Below are positions 1-8,615 of a stretch of DNA of 64,000 nucleotides, piece by piece (positions within the stretch are counted from its first letter, which is position 1; the number at the start of each line of letters is the position of its first letter). The notes beneath the pieces were generated by a model. That model ran no database searches, had not been told where the DNA came from, and saw nothing but the letters and a program-made list of their open reading frames with translations. Location: NCBI RefSeq assembly GCF_022012475.1, contig NZ_JAKLWS010000016.1, positions 1 to 64,000 on the forward strand, written 5' to 3'. The stretch is from Rhodohalobacter sulfatireducens. GTDB taxonomy: Bacteria > Bacteroidota > Rhodothermia > Balneolales > Balneolaceae. The position numbers and the translations under genes are program-made.

Positions 1-120
1 GAAAGAATCTTTGTTTTTCGAATGTATGGTCAGATTTGGCGTAATTTTCAAAATTCAACCCCTGCTTGAACAAACCGGGAACTGTCTCAGGCTTTTCCCC
101 AAGGGATACCTTTGGTGCAG

Positions 121-259
121 CCTGCCGGCAGGAATTGGTTCTTCCACCCAGGGCGAGGCTCTGGGCTGTGATATTTCAGGCTGAAAGCCTGTTACAACTT
201 AGCTTGGGGCAATGCCCCAAGTCTACATGCGGAATCCTGCAAGCAGGCTGAAAGCCTGT
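121..259. repeat. REP-like cluster of extragenic palindromes
   Basis: Four structures sit in 140 bp. CCTGCCGGCAGG at 121-132 is a perfect palindrome. CAGGCTGAAAGCCTGT occurs twice, identically, at 177-192 and 244-259, and each copy is itself an imperfect inverted repeat. CTTGGGGC-AAT-GCCCCAAG at 203-221 is a perfect hairpin. The set resembles dispersed extragenic palindromic repeats, some of which are served by RAYT (REP-associated tyrosine) transposases. No such transposase is in the window, so that link is inference. Confidence 0.6.
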
Positions 260-295
260 GACAGTCTCTACGTCTTCTGATTTCAAAATAAATGT

Positions 296-342
296 TTTGG
301 ACAGATATGATTTAAATCTCAAAATTGGTTTGGACAGATATG
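296..342. repeat. 14-bp direct repeat upstream of the GH78 gene
   Basis: TTTGGACAGATATG occurs at 296-309 and again at 329-342. The start-to-start distance is 33 bp, about three helical turns. Two same-face copies could be a regulator binding pair, or simply a small duplication. No regulator gene lies next to it. Confidence 0.5.
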
Positions 343-778
343 TTATGCGATATTAAAAAAGAATAGATTGCTGTTTTATGAACTTGAATGATAGTTGTAC
401 ATTGTCCGGGAAAAGACTGAATAAATCAGATTGGTGTGATTATCAGAAAAATTGTGAGTGAGATTAAGTGATTCCTCGAATTTTATCCAATTACCATAAG
501 AGAAGGTACTTATTAGACCATTGTTCAGCACTCCATGTGTAACAAACAGTTTTTCAGATGTGAATTTTTTTCACAAAGCCTGGAGTTTCAAATTCTTATA
601 GAAAACCTCTCATTATTTGCTTATGATTAAGTCGTTTTTATTACGGTGCTTTCGCATTTCAAAAGGTTTGGGGTTACCGGGCGGCATTAAATTCAATAAC
701 CATAGTACACATTCTGATAGTTCTGAATCAGAACAGTTAAGGAGAGAATCTTTCGTGTTCCCATTCACAAATCAGTTA

Positions 779-3082
779 ATGAAATACTACAGTTCATTAA
801 CACTTTTTCTAAGTATTTCTTTAGTCTTTATTTCATGTACGAATGGGGGAAAGATATATCCCCAGGCACCCATAGGTTTAACATGTGAGTTACTGCAGGC
901 ACCTGAAGAAGCCGTTATCACAGATGCGAACCCGGAATTTGGTTGGATTGTAAATGATTCACGAAATGGAGCAATGCAGTCTGCCTGGCAGGTATTGGTG
1001 AGTTCAGACAAGAATCTTATTCAGAATGACAACGGTGATATGTGGGATTCAGGCAAAACCGATTCAGATTTCTCAACAAATATTTCCTATGCCGGTAAAC
1101 AATTGCAAGCTAACACAGCGTATTGGTGGAAGGTACGCACCTGGGATCAACATGGAGAGGTAAGTGCTTACAGCTCTCCACAAAGGTTTAATACAGGTGA
1201 TTTTAATAACACAGATAGAAACTGGCCGGGTGAAAGCCTTTGGGATCAGGTGGAAGTAGATGGTGAGACGAAGTATGTCTTCGAGAACAGGCATCCGATA
1301 CGATACCATGAGGTGAAGCCGGTATCGGTGGCCAGGAATTCATCAAACAACCATTTTATCCGCTTTGAAAAGGCAGCTTTCGGTGCACTTAAACTTACAA
1401 TTGATTCTCCTGAAAATGCAGATACGCTTGTTGTGCATTTGGGAGAAGATAATACGGAAAACCAGGTAAACAGGGATCCGGGAGGATCAATCAGCTATAA
1501 CCGCATCGAGGTTGCGCTTGAACCCGGTAAAGAAGATTATATTGTTGAGATTCCAAGATTTGTATCAAACTATCCAAACAGCCAGGTACTTGCTGATCAT
1601 ATGCCCGAAGTAACGGCCTTCCGATATGCAGAAATAGAAGGCCTGGAAGGTGATCTGAAGCCTGAACAGGTACGTCAGCTTGCATTGCTTTACCAATTTG
1701 ATGATGAGGCATCTCATTTTAACTCATCAAGTGAAAACCTGAACCAAATATGGGAACTCAGCAAACATACGCTCAAAGTAACGCCCTTTATGGGTGTATA
1801 TATTGATGGGGGTGCCCGTGAAAGGATGCCTTATGAGGCCGATGCCTATGTTCAGCAGATTAGTCATTATAGTGTAGACCGTGAATTTGCCATACAGCGT
1901 TATACGGCAAACTTTCTGATTTTCAATCCCAGCTGGCCTACAGAATGGCATCTGCATATGGTTCTTATGGCCTGGGCTGATTATATGGCAACCGGTAACG
2001 CAGAATTTCTGGAGAAATATTATGATGAACTCAGAAAGAAAACAATGCTCCCGCTGGCAAGAGAGGATGGATTAATCAGTACCCGCACAGGGTTGGTTAC
2101 CGAAGAGTTCCTTTCAAGTATTCATTACCATGGTGATATTTTCAGGGATATTGTGGATTGGCCACAGGGTACTCCGGCAAATGAAACTGAGCTAAGGAGT
2201 GGGCACGGTAGTGTAACGTTAGCCGGAGAAACGGACCGTTACATTTTTTCAGACATTAATACTGTGGTTAATGCTTTTCACTACCGAAACCTTGTATTAA
2301 TGGCCAAAATTGCCGGGGTATTAAACAACATAGAAGATGAAATATTTTTTAACGAAAGATCTGAACTTGTTAAAGAATCAATGAATGAAAAACTTCTGGA
2401 TAAGAATACAGGTTTGTACAGGGATGGCGAGGGAGTAGATCATCATGCTTTTCATGCCAGTATGTTCCCTGTGGCTTTTGGTATAGCTCCGGAGGAAAAT
2501 TATCCCCAACTACGAGATTTTTTGATCTCCAAAGGAATGGCCAGCAGCCCATATGGAGCTCCATATTTGTTTGATGCTCTTTATAAACTGGGGGCTGAGG
2601 ATTATGCGTTTGAACTTCTGACCTCCGAAACGGACCGCAGCTGGATGAATATGATCCGCTTTGGTACCACGATTACATCTGAAGCATGGGATCTGAAGTA
2701 TAAACAGAATATGACCTGGAACCATGCATGGGGTGCCTCTCCGGCATATATAATAACTCGGGGTTTATTTGGGATAGAACCGCTTGAGCCTGCATACAGG
2801 TCTGTACTTATAAAACCCCGGCCGGGAGCGCTCCAAAGCGCTGAAATTAAGAGTCCTACAATCAGGGGGCCTATACATGCAAAATTCAATAAGGAACCCG
2901 GAGTATTTCGTATGGAGCTTGTTATACCCGCAAACACAAATGCAAAGGTATTGCTACCCAAACCCGAGATAGAGGATTTTACGTTTCGATTAAATGGAAA
3001 TGAAGTTCCTTTTACTATTGAAGAAGAATCAGTTTCAATTGATAATCTTCAAGCCGGCAATTATCTGCTGGAATTGCGATAA
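779..3082 (+). CDS. GH78-type (alpha-L-rhamnosidase-like) lipoprotein
   Basis: This is a secreted glycoside hydrolase of the alpha-L-rhamnosidase type (767 aa from this start). An open frame extends upstream to 617, but the ATG at 779 begins a clean lipoprotein signal (MKYYSSLTLFLSISLVFISC), so I take 779 as the start. After the lipobox Cys comes an N-terminal beta-sandwich/Fn3-like region typical of GH78 enzymes (residues ~30-140, with WDSGK and YWWKVRTWD). Then come an accessory beta domain, an (alpha/alpha)6 catalytic region starting near residue 330, and a C-terminal beta domain. The segment around Glu348 (ARERMPYEADAY) matches the position of the conserved acidic catalytic region of GH78. 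By family it releases rhamnose or a related deoxy-sugar from glycans, here at the cell surface or in the periplasm. It heads the glycan segment followed by the Gfo/Idh, DUF1080 and sulfatase genes. The exact substrate is unknown. Confidence 0.82.
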   Translation: MKYYSSLTLFLSISLVFISCTNGGKIYPQAPIGLTCELLQAPEEAVITDANPEFGWIVNDSRNGAMQSAWQVLVSSDKNLIQNDNGDMWDSGKTDSDFSTNISYAGKQLQANTAYWWKVRTWDQHGEVSAYSSPQRFNTGDFNNTDRNWPGESLWDQVEVDGETKYVFENRHPIRYHEVKPVSVARNSSNNHFIRFEKAAFGALKLTIDSPENADTLVVHLGEDNTENQVNRDPGGSISYNRIEVALEPGKEDYIVEIPRFVSNYPNSQVLADHMPEVTAFRYAEIEGLEGDLKPEQVRQLALLYQFDDEASHFNSSSENLNQIWELSKHTLKVTPFMGVYIDGGARERMPYEADAYVQQISHYSVDREFAIQRYTANFLIFNPSWPTEWHLHMVLMAWADYMATGNAEFLEKYYDELRKKTMLPLAREDGLISTRTGLVTEEFLSSIHYHGDIFRDIVDWPQGTPANETELRSGHGSVTLAGETDRYIFSDINTVVNAFHYRNLVLMAKIAGVLNNIEDEIFFNERSELVKESMNEKLLDKNTGLYRDGEGVDHHAFHASMFPVAFGIAPEENYPQLRDFLISKGMASSPYGAPYLFDALYKLGAEDYAFELLTSETDRSWMNMIRFGTTITSEAWDLKYKQNMTWNHAWGASPAYIITRGLFGIEPLEPAYRSVLIKPRPGALQSAEIKSPTIRGPIHAKFNKEPGVFRMELVIPANTNAKVLLPKPEIEDFTFRLNGNEVPFTIEEESVSIDNLQAGNYLLELR

Positions 3083-3251
3083 AATTCTCTAATAATTGGA
3101 ATTAAAAAATACAATTGATAAAAGGATTTTTTGGATTGATCTCATATTCTAATTTGATAAAAAACCGCTTTCATCAGATAAAATTTTCGTTTATCGTTAC
3201 AGTAATGATTTAAAACAATAACAGTAAAAAATTACTGAAAACCTTACTACC

Positions 3252-4568
3252 ATGACCAAATTTACACGCCGTCAATTTATCAAAACTTCAGGAAGTGCAA
3301 TTGCGGGAGCGAGCCTCGCTCCATTAGCGGGACTTAAAAATCTAACCGTTGCTCCATCAGATACCGTAAATGTGGCCCTGATTGGATGCCGATCCATGGG
3401 ATTTGGTGATTTAACCAATGCTATTAATGTGGAGGGTGTAAATTGTATCGGATTGTGTGATGTAGACCAGAATGTTTTGGAGGACCGTGCCGCTGATGTT
3501 GAGCAGATGACAGGATCAACACCGCAATTATATGGTGATTACCGTAAACTACTCGAAAACCCTGATCTGGATGCTGTTATTATCGGTACACCGGATCACT
3601 GGCATTGCCTGCAAACAGTCCATGCACTTGAAGCCGGCAAGCATGTATATGTTGAAAAGCCTTTGGCCAACAATATTGCAGAAATTAATGTGATGAAAAA
3701 AGCTGCAAATTATTATGGGCACGTTGTCCAGGTGGGGCAGCAGCAAAGAAGTGGTGCCCACTGGCAACATGTGGTTGATCTTGTTCAATCCGGGCACCTT
3801 GGCAAAATTCGACAGGTAGATCTTTGGGGGAATTTTGGTTACGGAGTAGGCGCAAATCCGGTTGAAGACAGTCCCGTTCCTGAGGGCGTTGATTATGATA
3901 TGTGGTTAGGTCCCGCACCGGATCGAGCATTCAATCAAAATAGATACCATGGATCTTGGAGATTTTTCTGGCATTATGGTGGCGGTGTACAGACCGATTG
4001 GGGGGTCCACCTGCTGGATATTGCACTCTGGGCGATGGAGATTGATGGAATGCCACACTCGGTTCACTCAATAGGGGGTATTTTTTCAGGAATGGACCGG
4101 GCTATAGAGATGGCCGATACGCAAACCACAACTTACGCATTCGATGATTTTAACATGGAATGGAAACACACCGGCGGACTGGAAATGGGCCCATACAACC
4201 GGCACTATGGAATAGCGTTTGTGGGAAATAAAGGCACGCTTGTTGTGAACCGTGATAGCTGGGAGATTATTCCTGTTGAGGGTGAAGATGATCAACCACT
4301 TGTTGAACGAGTTTCTGAACAGGGAGACAGCTCTTATCATGATATTCATGCGAAAAATTTCATCGAAAGCATCCGTGGTAATGAAACGGAAGCGGCTCCC
4401 ATTGAAGCTGGTCATTTAGCTGCGATGTACGCTCACTTGGGTAACCTCTCCTACCAGACAGGTGATACACTTAAGTTTTATAATACCGGTCAGTTGGTTG
4501 ATGAAAGCAAATATATGGATATCATCAAACCGGATTACAGAAATCCCTGGACATTTCCAAGTGTTTAA
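3252..4568 (+). CDS. Tat-exported Gfo/Idh/MocA family oxidoreductase
   Basis: NAD(P)-dependent sugar oxidoreductase of the glucose-fructose oxidoreductase/inositol dehydrogenase family, 438 aa. It opens with a twin-arginine signal (RRQFIKTSG) and a short hydrophobic stretch, so it is exported folded, probably with its cofactor bound. The Rossmann domain begins near residue 37 (VNVALIGCRSMG). The family EKPLA motif follows, with Glu135-Lys136-Pro137, whose Lys is the usual active-site residue. GGGVQTDWGVHLLD holds the conserved Asp and His of the C-terminal substrate domain. It stands 169 bp after the GH78 gene and 116 bp before the DUF1080 gene. Gfo/Idh with DUF1080 is the pairing known from oxidation-elimination cleavage of glycosides, so oxidation of a sugar at C3 is a reasonable inference. 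Confidence 0.88.
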   Translation: MTKFTRRQFIKTSGSAIAGASLAPLAGLKNLTVAPSDTVNVALIGCRSMGFGDLTNAINVEGVNCIGLCDVDQNVLEDRAADVEQMTGSTPQLYGDYRKLLENPDLDAVIIGTPDHWHCLQTVHALEAGKHVYVEKPLANNIAEINVMKKAANYYGHVVQVGQQQRSGAHWQHVVDLVQSGHLGKIRQVDLWGNFGYGVGANPVEDSPVPEGVDYDMWLGPAPDRAFNQNRYHGSWRFFWHYGGGVQTDWGVHLLDIALWAMEIDGMPHSVHSIGGIFSGMDRAIEMADTQTTTYAFDDFNMEWKHTGGLEMGPYNRHYGIAFVGNKGTLVVNRDSWEIIPVEGEDDQPLVERVSEQGDSSYHDIHAKNFIESIRGNETEAAPIEAGHLAAMYAHLGNLSYQTGDTLKFYNTGQLVDESKYMDIIKPDYRNPWTFPSV

Positions 4569-4577
4569 ATCTTCTTC

Positions 4578-4640
4578 AGTTATCGGATGAGTGTTTAATT
4601 TTGTATTGCATAATTTACTATTATTACTCATCCGATGATT
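4578..4640. repeat. 63-bp dispersed hairpin element, copy A
   Basis: Fifteen-base arms 4578-4592 and 4626-4640 enclose a 33-nt AT-rich spacer. The core ATCGGATGAGT / ACTCATCCGAT is perfect over 11 bp. It begins 10 bp after the stop of the Gfo/Idh gene. The same arms, length and spacer recur at 25177-25239 and 55077-55140. It could act as a terminator or mRNA-stability hairpin, or be a non-autonomous mobile repeat. Confidence 0.8.
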
Positions 4641-4684
4641 TTATCAATTGCCATTCACAATTATAAACAACAGTAAATCACTCT

Positions 4685-5488
4685 ATGAATATTATACTTA
4701 AGCCCACGTTTATCACACTTGTTACAATAATTCTTTTCTTTGGAGTTGCAGCAGTTTCCTGTGCTCAAGACCAACAGATGGAACCGGAAGAGACAGAATT
4801 TTATGAACCTGAAGTGGAAAAAGTTGAACCGGGTGAAGATATTTTTATAGACCCTCCTGAGGATGCAATAATATTATTTGATGGATCTGACTTAGGCCAA
4901 TGGGAATCCATAAACGGGGGCGAAGCAGAGTGGGAAATTGAAGATGACGGAGCAGTTACTGTTGTACCGGGAACCGGAAATATTCAAACCAAGGAATCTT
5001 TTGGAGATGTGCAGCTATATGTGGAATGGAGATCGCCCATGAATATGGAACACAGAGGCCAAGACAGAGGTAACAGTGGTATTTTCTTACAAAAAAGGTA
5101 TGAATTGCAGGTTCTCGATGCATGGAATAATCCAACCTATATTAATGGTATGGCCGGAAGTATCTATAAGCAAACATCCCCTTTTGTGAATCCCGCAAAA
5201 AGGCCGGGCGAATGGGAATCTTACAATATTTCTTATAAAGCACCCAGGTTTAATGAAGATGGTACTCTGAATGAACCGGCTCGTATTACTGTAATTTGGA
5301 ATGGAGTAGTCGTTCAAAACAACACAAAGATCTATGGGCCTACCGAATATATAGGTTATCCGGAGTACAGTGCTCATGGTGAAGCCCCGATCATGTTACA
5401 GGACCATAACTCAAAAGTAAGTTATCGAAATATCTGGATTCGTCCGCTAGACAATGAACAATTCAGTATCGAAGACCATATGGAGTAA
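4685..5488 (+). CDS. DUF1080 (3-keto-disaccharide hydrolase-type) lipoprotein
   Basis: 267 aa. The N-terminus is a lipoprotein signal ending in a lipobox-like VAAVSC. A charged Glu/Pro-rich linker of about 30 residues follows, then a single DUF1080 jelly-roll domain (residues ~57-262). Family hallmarks are IILFDGSDLGQWES near its start, the EWEIEDDG segment, the GNSGIFLQ loop and the late HNSKVSYRNIWIRPL strand. DUF1080 proteins are lectin-like folds, some of which cleave 3-keto-glycosides. The neighbouring exported Gfo/Idh oxidoreductase would supply such 3-keto sugars, so the two probably act in series outside the cytoplasm. Activity is not proven by sequence alone; a carbohydrate-binding role is the alternative. 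Confidence 0.85.
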   Translation: MNIILKPTFITLVTIILFFGVAAVSCAQDQQMEPEETEFYEPEVEKVEPGEDIFIDPPEDAIILFDGSDLGQWESINGGEAEWEIEDDGAVTVVPGTGNIQTKESFGDVQLYVEWRSPMNMEHRGQDRGNSGIFLQKRYELQVLDAWNNPTYINGMAGSIYKQTSPFVNPAKRPGEWESYNISYKAPRFNEDGTLNEPARITVIWNGVVVQNNTKIYGPTEYIGYPEYSAHGEAPIMLQDHNSKVSYRNIWIRPLDNEQFSIEDHME

Positions 5489-5524
5489 GGAGTTTGGGGA
5501 TATAAAAATCTATAAGCGTACGGA

Positions 5525-5542
5525 TCCCGACAGCTGTCGGGA
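5525..5542. repeat. 18-bp perfect palindrome
   Basis: TCCCGACAGCTGTCGGGA is a perfect inverted repeat with a CAGCTG core, 37 bp downstream of the DUF1080 stop. No T-run follows, so it is not a standard intrinsic terminator. A palindrome with the same core lies in the sufD-sufS spacer (21316-21331) and a 10-bp one at 41513-41522. Confidence 0.7.
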
Positions 5543-5720
5543 GAAGTTCCTTGAAGCGTTGTGAATAAAGGTTACAAGTGCATTGTTGAAGCTTGGTTCC
5601 TAATAAACCTCAAACGATTCAGAACCTTTGGTGATTTACTGTTTTTACTAACTCGGGAAGAATACAAAATCTAAATCCTGAATAATTGTGTCAAAACCGA
5701 ACATTCAAATAGTCTACGGT

Positions 5721-7190
5721 ATGAAACGTCTCTTTTCTATTACTCTTTTCCTCTCTCTTCTATTGATATGTAGTTCACTGGGATTTGCCCAGCAACAACC
5801 GGAGAATGTAATTTTTATTCTGAGTGATGACCACCGGTATGATTACATGGGATTTCATCCCGATAGTCCCGACTTTCTTGAAACACCCGCAATGGACCGT
5901 ATGGCAGCAGAAGGTGCTCATCTTGCAAATGCGTTTGTAAGTACATCTCTTTGTTCTCCAAGTCGTGCTTCGATTCTGACGGGTCAGTATCCTTTTAGGC
6001 ACCAGGTGGTCGATAACAGTAATGCAATGCCGGAAGGCACTCCGTTGGTTTCGCAGGCACTTCAACAGGCAGGATATCAAACCGGTTATTTTGGAAAATG
6101 GCATATTGGTAATGAGACTGCCGATCCGCAGCCCGGTTTTGACAAGTGGGTAAGTTTCCGCGGGCAAGGTGTTTATTATAACCCGACATTGAATATTGAT
6201 GGTGAAGAAGGTAATTATGAAGGATATGTCACGGATTTGTTGACTGATTATACAATCGAATGGCTGGATGAAATTGATCGCGATCAGCCCTTTTTCGCGT
6301 ATCTTTCACACAAAGCCGTTCACGCTGAATTTGAACCGGCAGAACGCCATGAGGGAATGTATGCGGATGCGGAGCTGGAGTTTCCTCAGTCCATGAAGTA
6401 TATCGAAGAAAATTACGAGGGCAAACCGGATTGGGTAAAAGAACAGCGGTTTAGCTGGCATGGCGTGGATTATATGTACCACAATCGCGACGATCACCCT
6501 CAAAGCCTTGAAGAGATTATCACACGATACAGCGAATCCCTTTCAGCAGTTGATGAGAGTATTGCAAGGGTCATCAACTACCTTGAAGAGGAGGGACTTG
6601 CCGAAGAGACTCTTGTCATCTATATGGGAGACAACGGATTCATGCTTGGTGAGCATGGGTTGATTGACAAGCGGCAGGCATATGAAGAATCGATGCGTGT
6701 TCCGTTATTGGCATGGGCCCCGGGATTTATTGAACCGGGTACGGTGATCGAGGAAAATATCATGAATATTGATATGACACCAACCTTCCTGGATATAGCC
6801 GGTGGTTCGATGCCCGAGGGACATACAGTTGACGGTGAATCATTTTTACCATTTTTGGCCGGCGAGACGATTAATGACTGGCGAACCGCATTTGTTTATC
6901 AATACTTTTGGGAAGATGCATTTCCACAAACTCCAACAACCTATGCAATTCGGGGTGATCGGTACAAATATATCTACTACCATGGTTTATGGGATAAGAA
7001 TGAGTTCTATGATTTAGAAACCGACCCCAATGAAATGCATAACCTGATTAATGCTCCTGAACACCAGGAACGCATTCGACAGATGAAAAACAGGATGTTT
7101 GATATCTTTGAAGAGAATGGCGCAACAGATGTTAAATTCAGGCGTCCGTCTCCTTTCCGTGCAGACGAGAAACTTATTCACGAAGATTAG
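5721..7190 (+). CDS. Secreted S1-family sulfatase (Cys-type)
   Basis: 489 aa. A GTG upstream at 5688 is in frame, but the ATG at 5721 starts a clean Sec signal (MKRLFSITLFLSLLLICSSLGFAQ), so I place the start there. After cleavage at about FAQ, the mature enzyme opens with VIFILSDDHRYD, whose Asp pair binds the catalytic calcium. The sulfatase signature Cys78-Ser-Pro-Ser-Arg82 follows; this Cys must be converted to formylglycine. GKWHIG and MGDNGFMLGEHG (the second metal-site Asp-Asn) complete the active site. By family it removes sulfate esters from glycans. With the GH78, Gfo/Idh and DUF1080 genes upstream, a sulfated rhamnose-containing polysaccharide such as ulvan is plausible but inferred. 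A maturase (formylglycine-generating enzyme) is not in the window. Confidence 0.92.
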   Translation: MKRLFSITLFLSLLLICSSLGFAQQQPENVIFILSDDHRYDYMGFHPDSPDFLETPAMDRMAAEGAHLANAFVSTSLCSPSRASILTGQYPFRHQVVDNSNAMPEGTPLVSQALQQAGYQTGYFGKWHIGNETADPQPGFDKWVSFRGQGVYYNPTLNIDGEEGNYEGYVTDLLTDYTIEWLDEIDRDQPFFAYLSHKAVHAEFEPAERHEGMYADAELEFPQSMKYIEENYEGKPDWVKEQRFSWHGVDYMYHNRDDHPQSLEEIITRYSESLSAVDESIARVINYLEEEGLAEETLVIYMGDNGFMLGEHGLIDKRQAYEESMRVPLLAWAPGFIEPGTVIEENIMNIDMTPTFLDIAGGSMPEGHTVDGESFLPFLAGETINDWRTAFVYQYFWEDAFPQTPTTYAIRGDRYKYIYYHGLWDKNEFYDLETDPNEMHNLINAPEHQERIRQMKNRMFDIFEENGATDVKFRRPSPFRADEKLIHED

Positions 7191-7249
7191 GTTTAATATA
7201 TCTACAGACTTACAGACTAGTATCATCAATTGTAAAAACGTACATCGCT

Positions 7250-7678
7250 ATGTTCAAGAAATTGAATTCAACACGTTTAAACGAAATCGTGAGCCCTGAC
7301 GTAGCCATTTTGCTCTTAAGAATTGGAGCTGCATGCCTGGTTATGACGCATGGAATTCCAAAACTCATGAGAATCCTGGATGGTAATTTTGGATTTAGTG
7401 ATCCGATAGGGTTTGGTCCCACAGTGTCTCTTTTCCTAGTAGCATTTGCTGAAGGTATTTGTGCTATTTTTGTACTTCTGGGCCTTTGGACGAGGGTAGC
7501 ACTTATTCCGCTCATTATTAATTTTATAGTGGTTGTTTTTGTTGCACATGCTAACGACCCATTTGGTGATAAAGAGTTAGGATTGTTCTTCCTAATAACA
7601 TTTGTAACATTGTTTTTGACTGGAGCAGGGAAGTATTCTCTTGATGGCGGTCTCAGTAAGCGTAATAGGCGTTATTAA
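7250..7678 (+). CDS. DoxX family membrane protein
   Basis: 142 aa with four predicted membrane helices (about residues 18-40, 58-78, 82-102 and 107-128). The N-terminal RIGAACLVMTHGIPKL segment and the helix pattern are typical of DoxX/DoxD-like proteins. Family members are linked to quinone-related oxidoreduction or redox homeostasis, but most are uncharacterised. It lies 59 bp after the sulfatase and converges with the L,D-transpeptidase gene, leaving only 19 bp between the two ends. No function in the glycan segment can be assigned. Confidence 0.82.
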   Translation: MFKKLNSTRLNEIVSPDVAILLLRIGAACLVMTHGIPKLMRILDGNFGFSDPIGFGPTVSLFLVAFAEGICAIFVLLGLWTRVALIPLIINFIVVVFVAHANDPFGDKELGLFFLITFVTLFLTGAGKYSLDGGLSKRNRRY

Positions 7679-7697
7679 TTTTAAATAATTGTTAATA

Positions 7698-8615
7698 TTA
7701 CAAGTTGTAAATATTCGGAAGACGAAGTGTGTCTCCCTTATCATCTACAATCTCTAAATCGTAACGAATGACAATTCGTGTTCCTATTGGTGCATGATAA
7801 TAGATATACCATGCAGCCGCTTCAGAAATACCAATGCAACCATTAGAGTAAGCCTTACCCAGAGTTTCGATGTTAGTAGTAGGGTGGATAAGCTGCCCGT
7901 AGCGCATCCCATTAGTTTCTGTAACCAGCCATGGAATGTTGGGCAAATCTGTAAAAATTCCATCATCTCGCTGGGTTACAAAATATCTGTGATTGTTGGT
8001 CGGATTAATGAACTTGGGTTCTTTACTGTGCTCAACAATAGTTCCCACTCCTGTTCGAGTTCTAAGGTCTACAACTCCTTCAGCCATAGCCAGATATTTT
8101 CGTTCATTGCGACCTACTCTCACCGGAAATTCGTAGATAATACTATCCCTCTGTAGAACCCGTAGTTTAAATTCTGGTATATTGAGATCCAGGTGGATAT
8201 TCTCAAAAAGATACTCCAGGCTGTCCACTGCAGCAGAATCAGGAATGATAAGTTGATCTCCCGGTTTAAAGATCAGTAATTCTTTTGGGTTAAGGTTAAT
8301 GATCCCGTGATCCTTTAAATGGTAATAATCTGAGGCAGCAAGCGAATCGATTACCCAGGGGTTATTGCGTATAATCAAATGCTCTGAAACCTGATGAGCG
8401 AGAATGGAATTGTACCTCTCAACAATACTATCTACAACTTTAAAGTAGTCTTTGATTTTTACAGTTTCTTTGAAGGTATAAACAGGCAGAAAAATATCTG
8501 TAGTTATTTCCTCACGACTGTAATCAATGGAACCGGTTAAATTCCTTTCTCTGAAAGGAAGCAAAAACAGAATAGCGGTAAACGAAAGAATCAATATGTA
8601 TCGAAAGAGTGACAT
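7698..8615 (-). CDS. L,D-transpeptidase (YkuD domain)
   Basis: 305 aa, with one N-terminal hydrophobic segment (signal or anchor, residues ~4-20). A short LysM-like stretch near residues 100-130 (PGDQLIIP) is followed by a YkuD catalytic domain from about residue 150 to 285. The active-site signature is present: His244 (LIHPTT) and Cys260 in SNGCIGIS. By family it makes 3-3 cross-links in peptidoglycan or attaches proteins to it in the periplasm. It is transcribed away from greA across a 310-bp shared upstream region. The residue after the catalytic Cys-Ile is Gly where many family members have Arg, a mild departure from the usual GC[IV]R. Confidence 0.87.
   Translation of the reverse strand: MSLFRYILILSFTAILFLLPFRERNLTGSIDYSREEITTDIFLPVYTFKETVKIKDYFKVVDSIVERYNSILAHQVSEHLIIRNNPWVIDSLAASDYYHLKDHGIINLNPKELLIFKPGDQLIIPDSAAVDSLEYLFENIHLDLNIPEFKLRVLQRDSIIYEFPVRVGRNERKYLAMAEGVVDLRTRTGVGTIVEHSKEPKFINPTNNHRYFVTQRDDGIFTDLPNIPWLVTETNGMRYGQLIHPTTNIETLGKAYSNGCIGISEAAAWYIYYHAPIGTRIVIRYDLEIVDDKGDTLRLPNIYNL

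Larger units (their letters stand above)
1..778. other. Intergenic region with palindromes, no convincing gene
   Basis: I see no convincing gene here. A short open frame at 66-251 has no recognisable protein character and lies across palindromic DNA. The region holds REP-like palindromes between about 121 and 259, a 14-bp direct repeat at 296-309 and 329-342, and presumably the promoter of the GH78-type gene that starts at 779. Most of what follows 300 is AT-rich. Confidence 0.6.

Noticed and set aside
66-251. Short rightward open frame near the window start
   Set aside because: It runs across the REP-like palindromes, has no recognisable protein pattern, and its residues come largely from the repeats.
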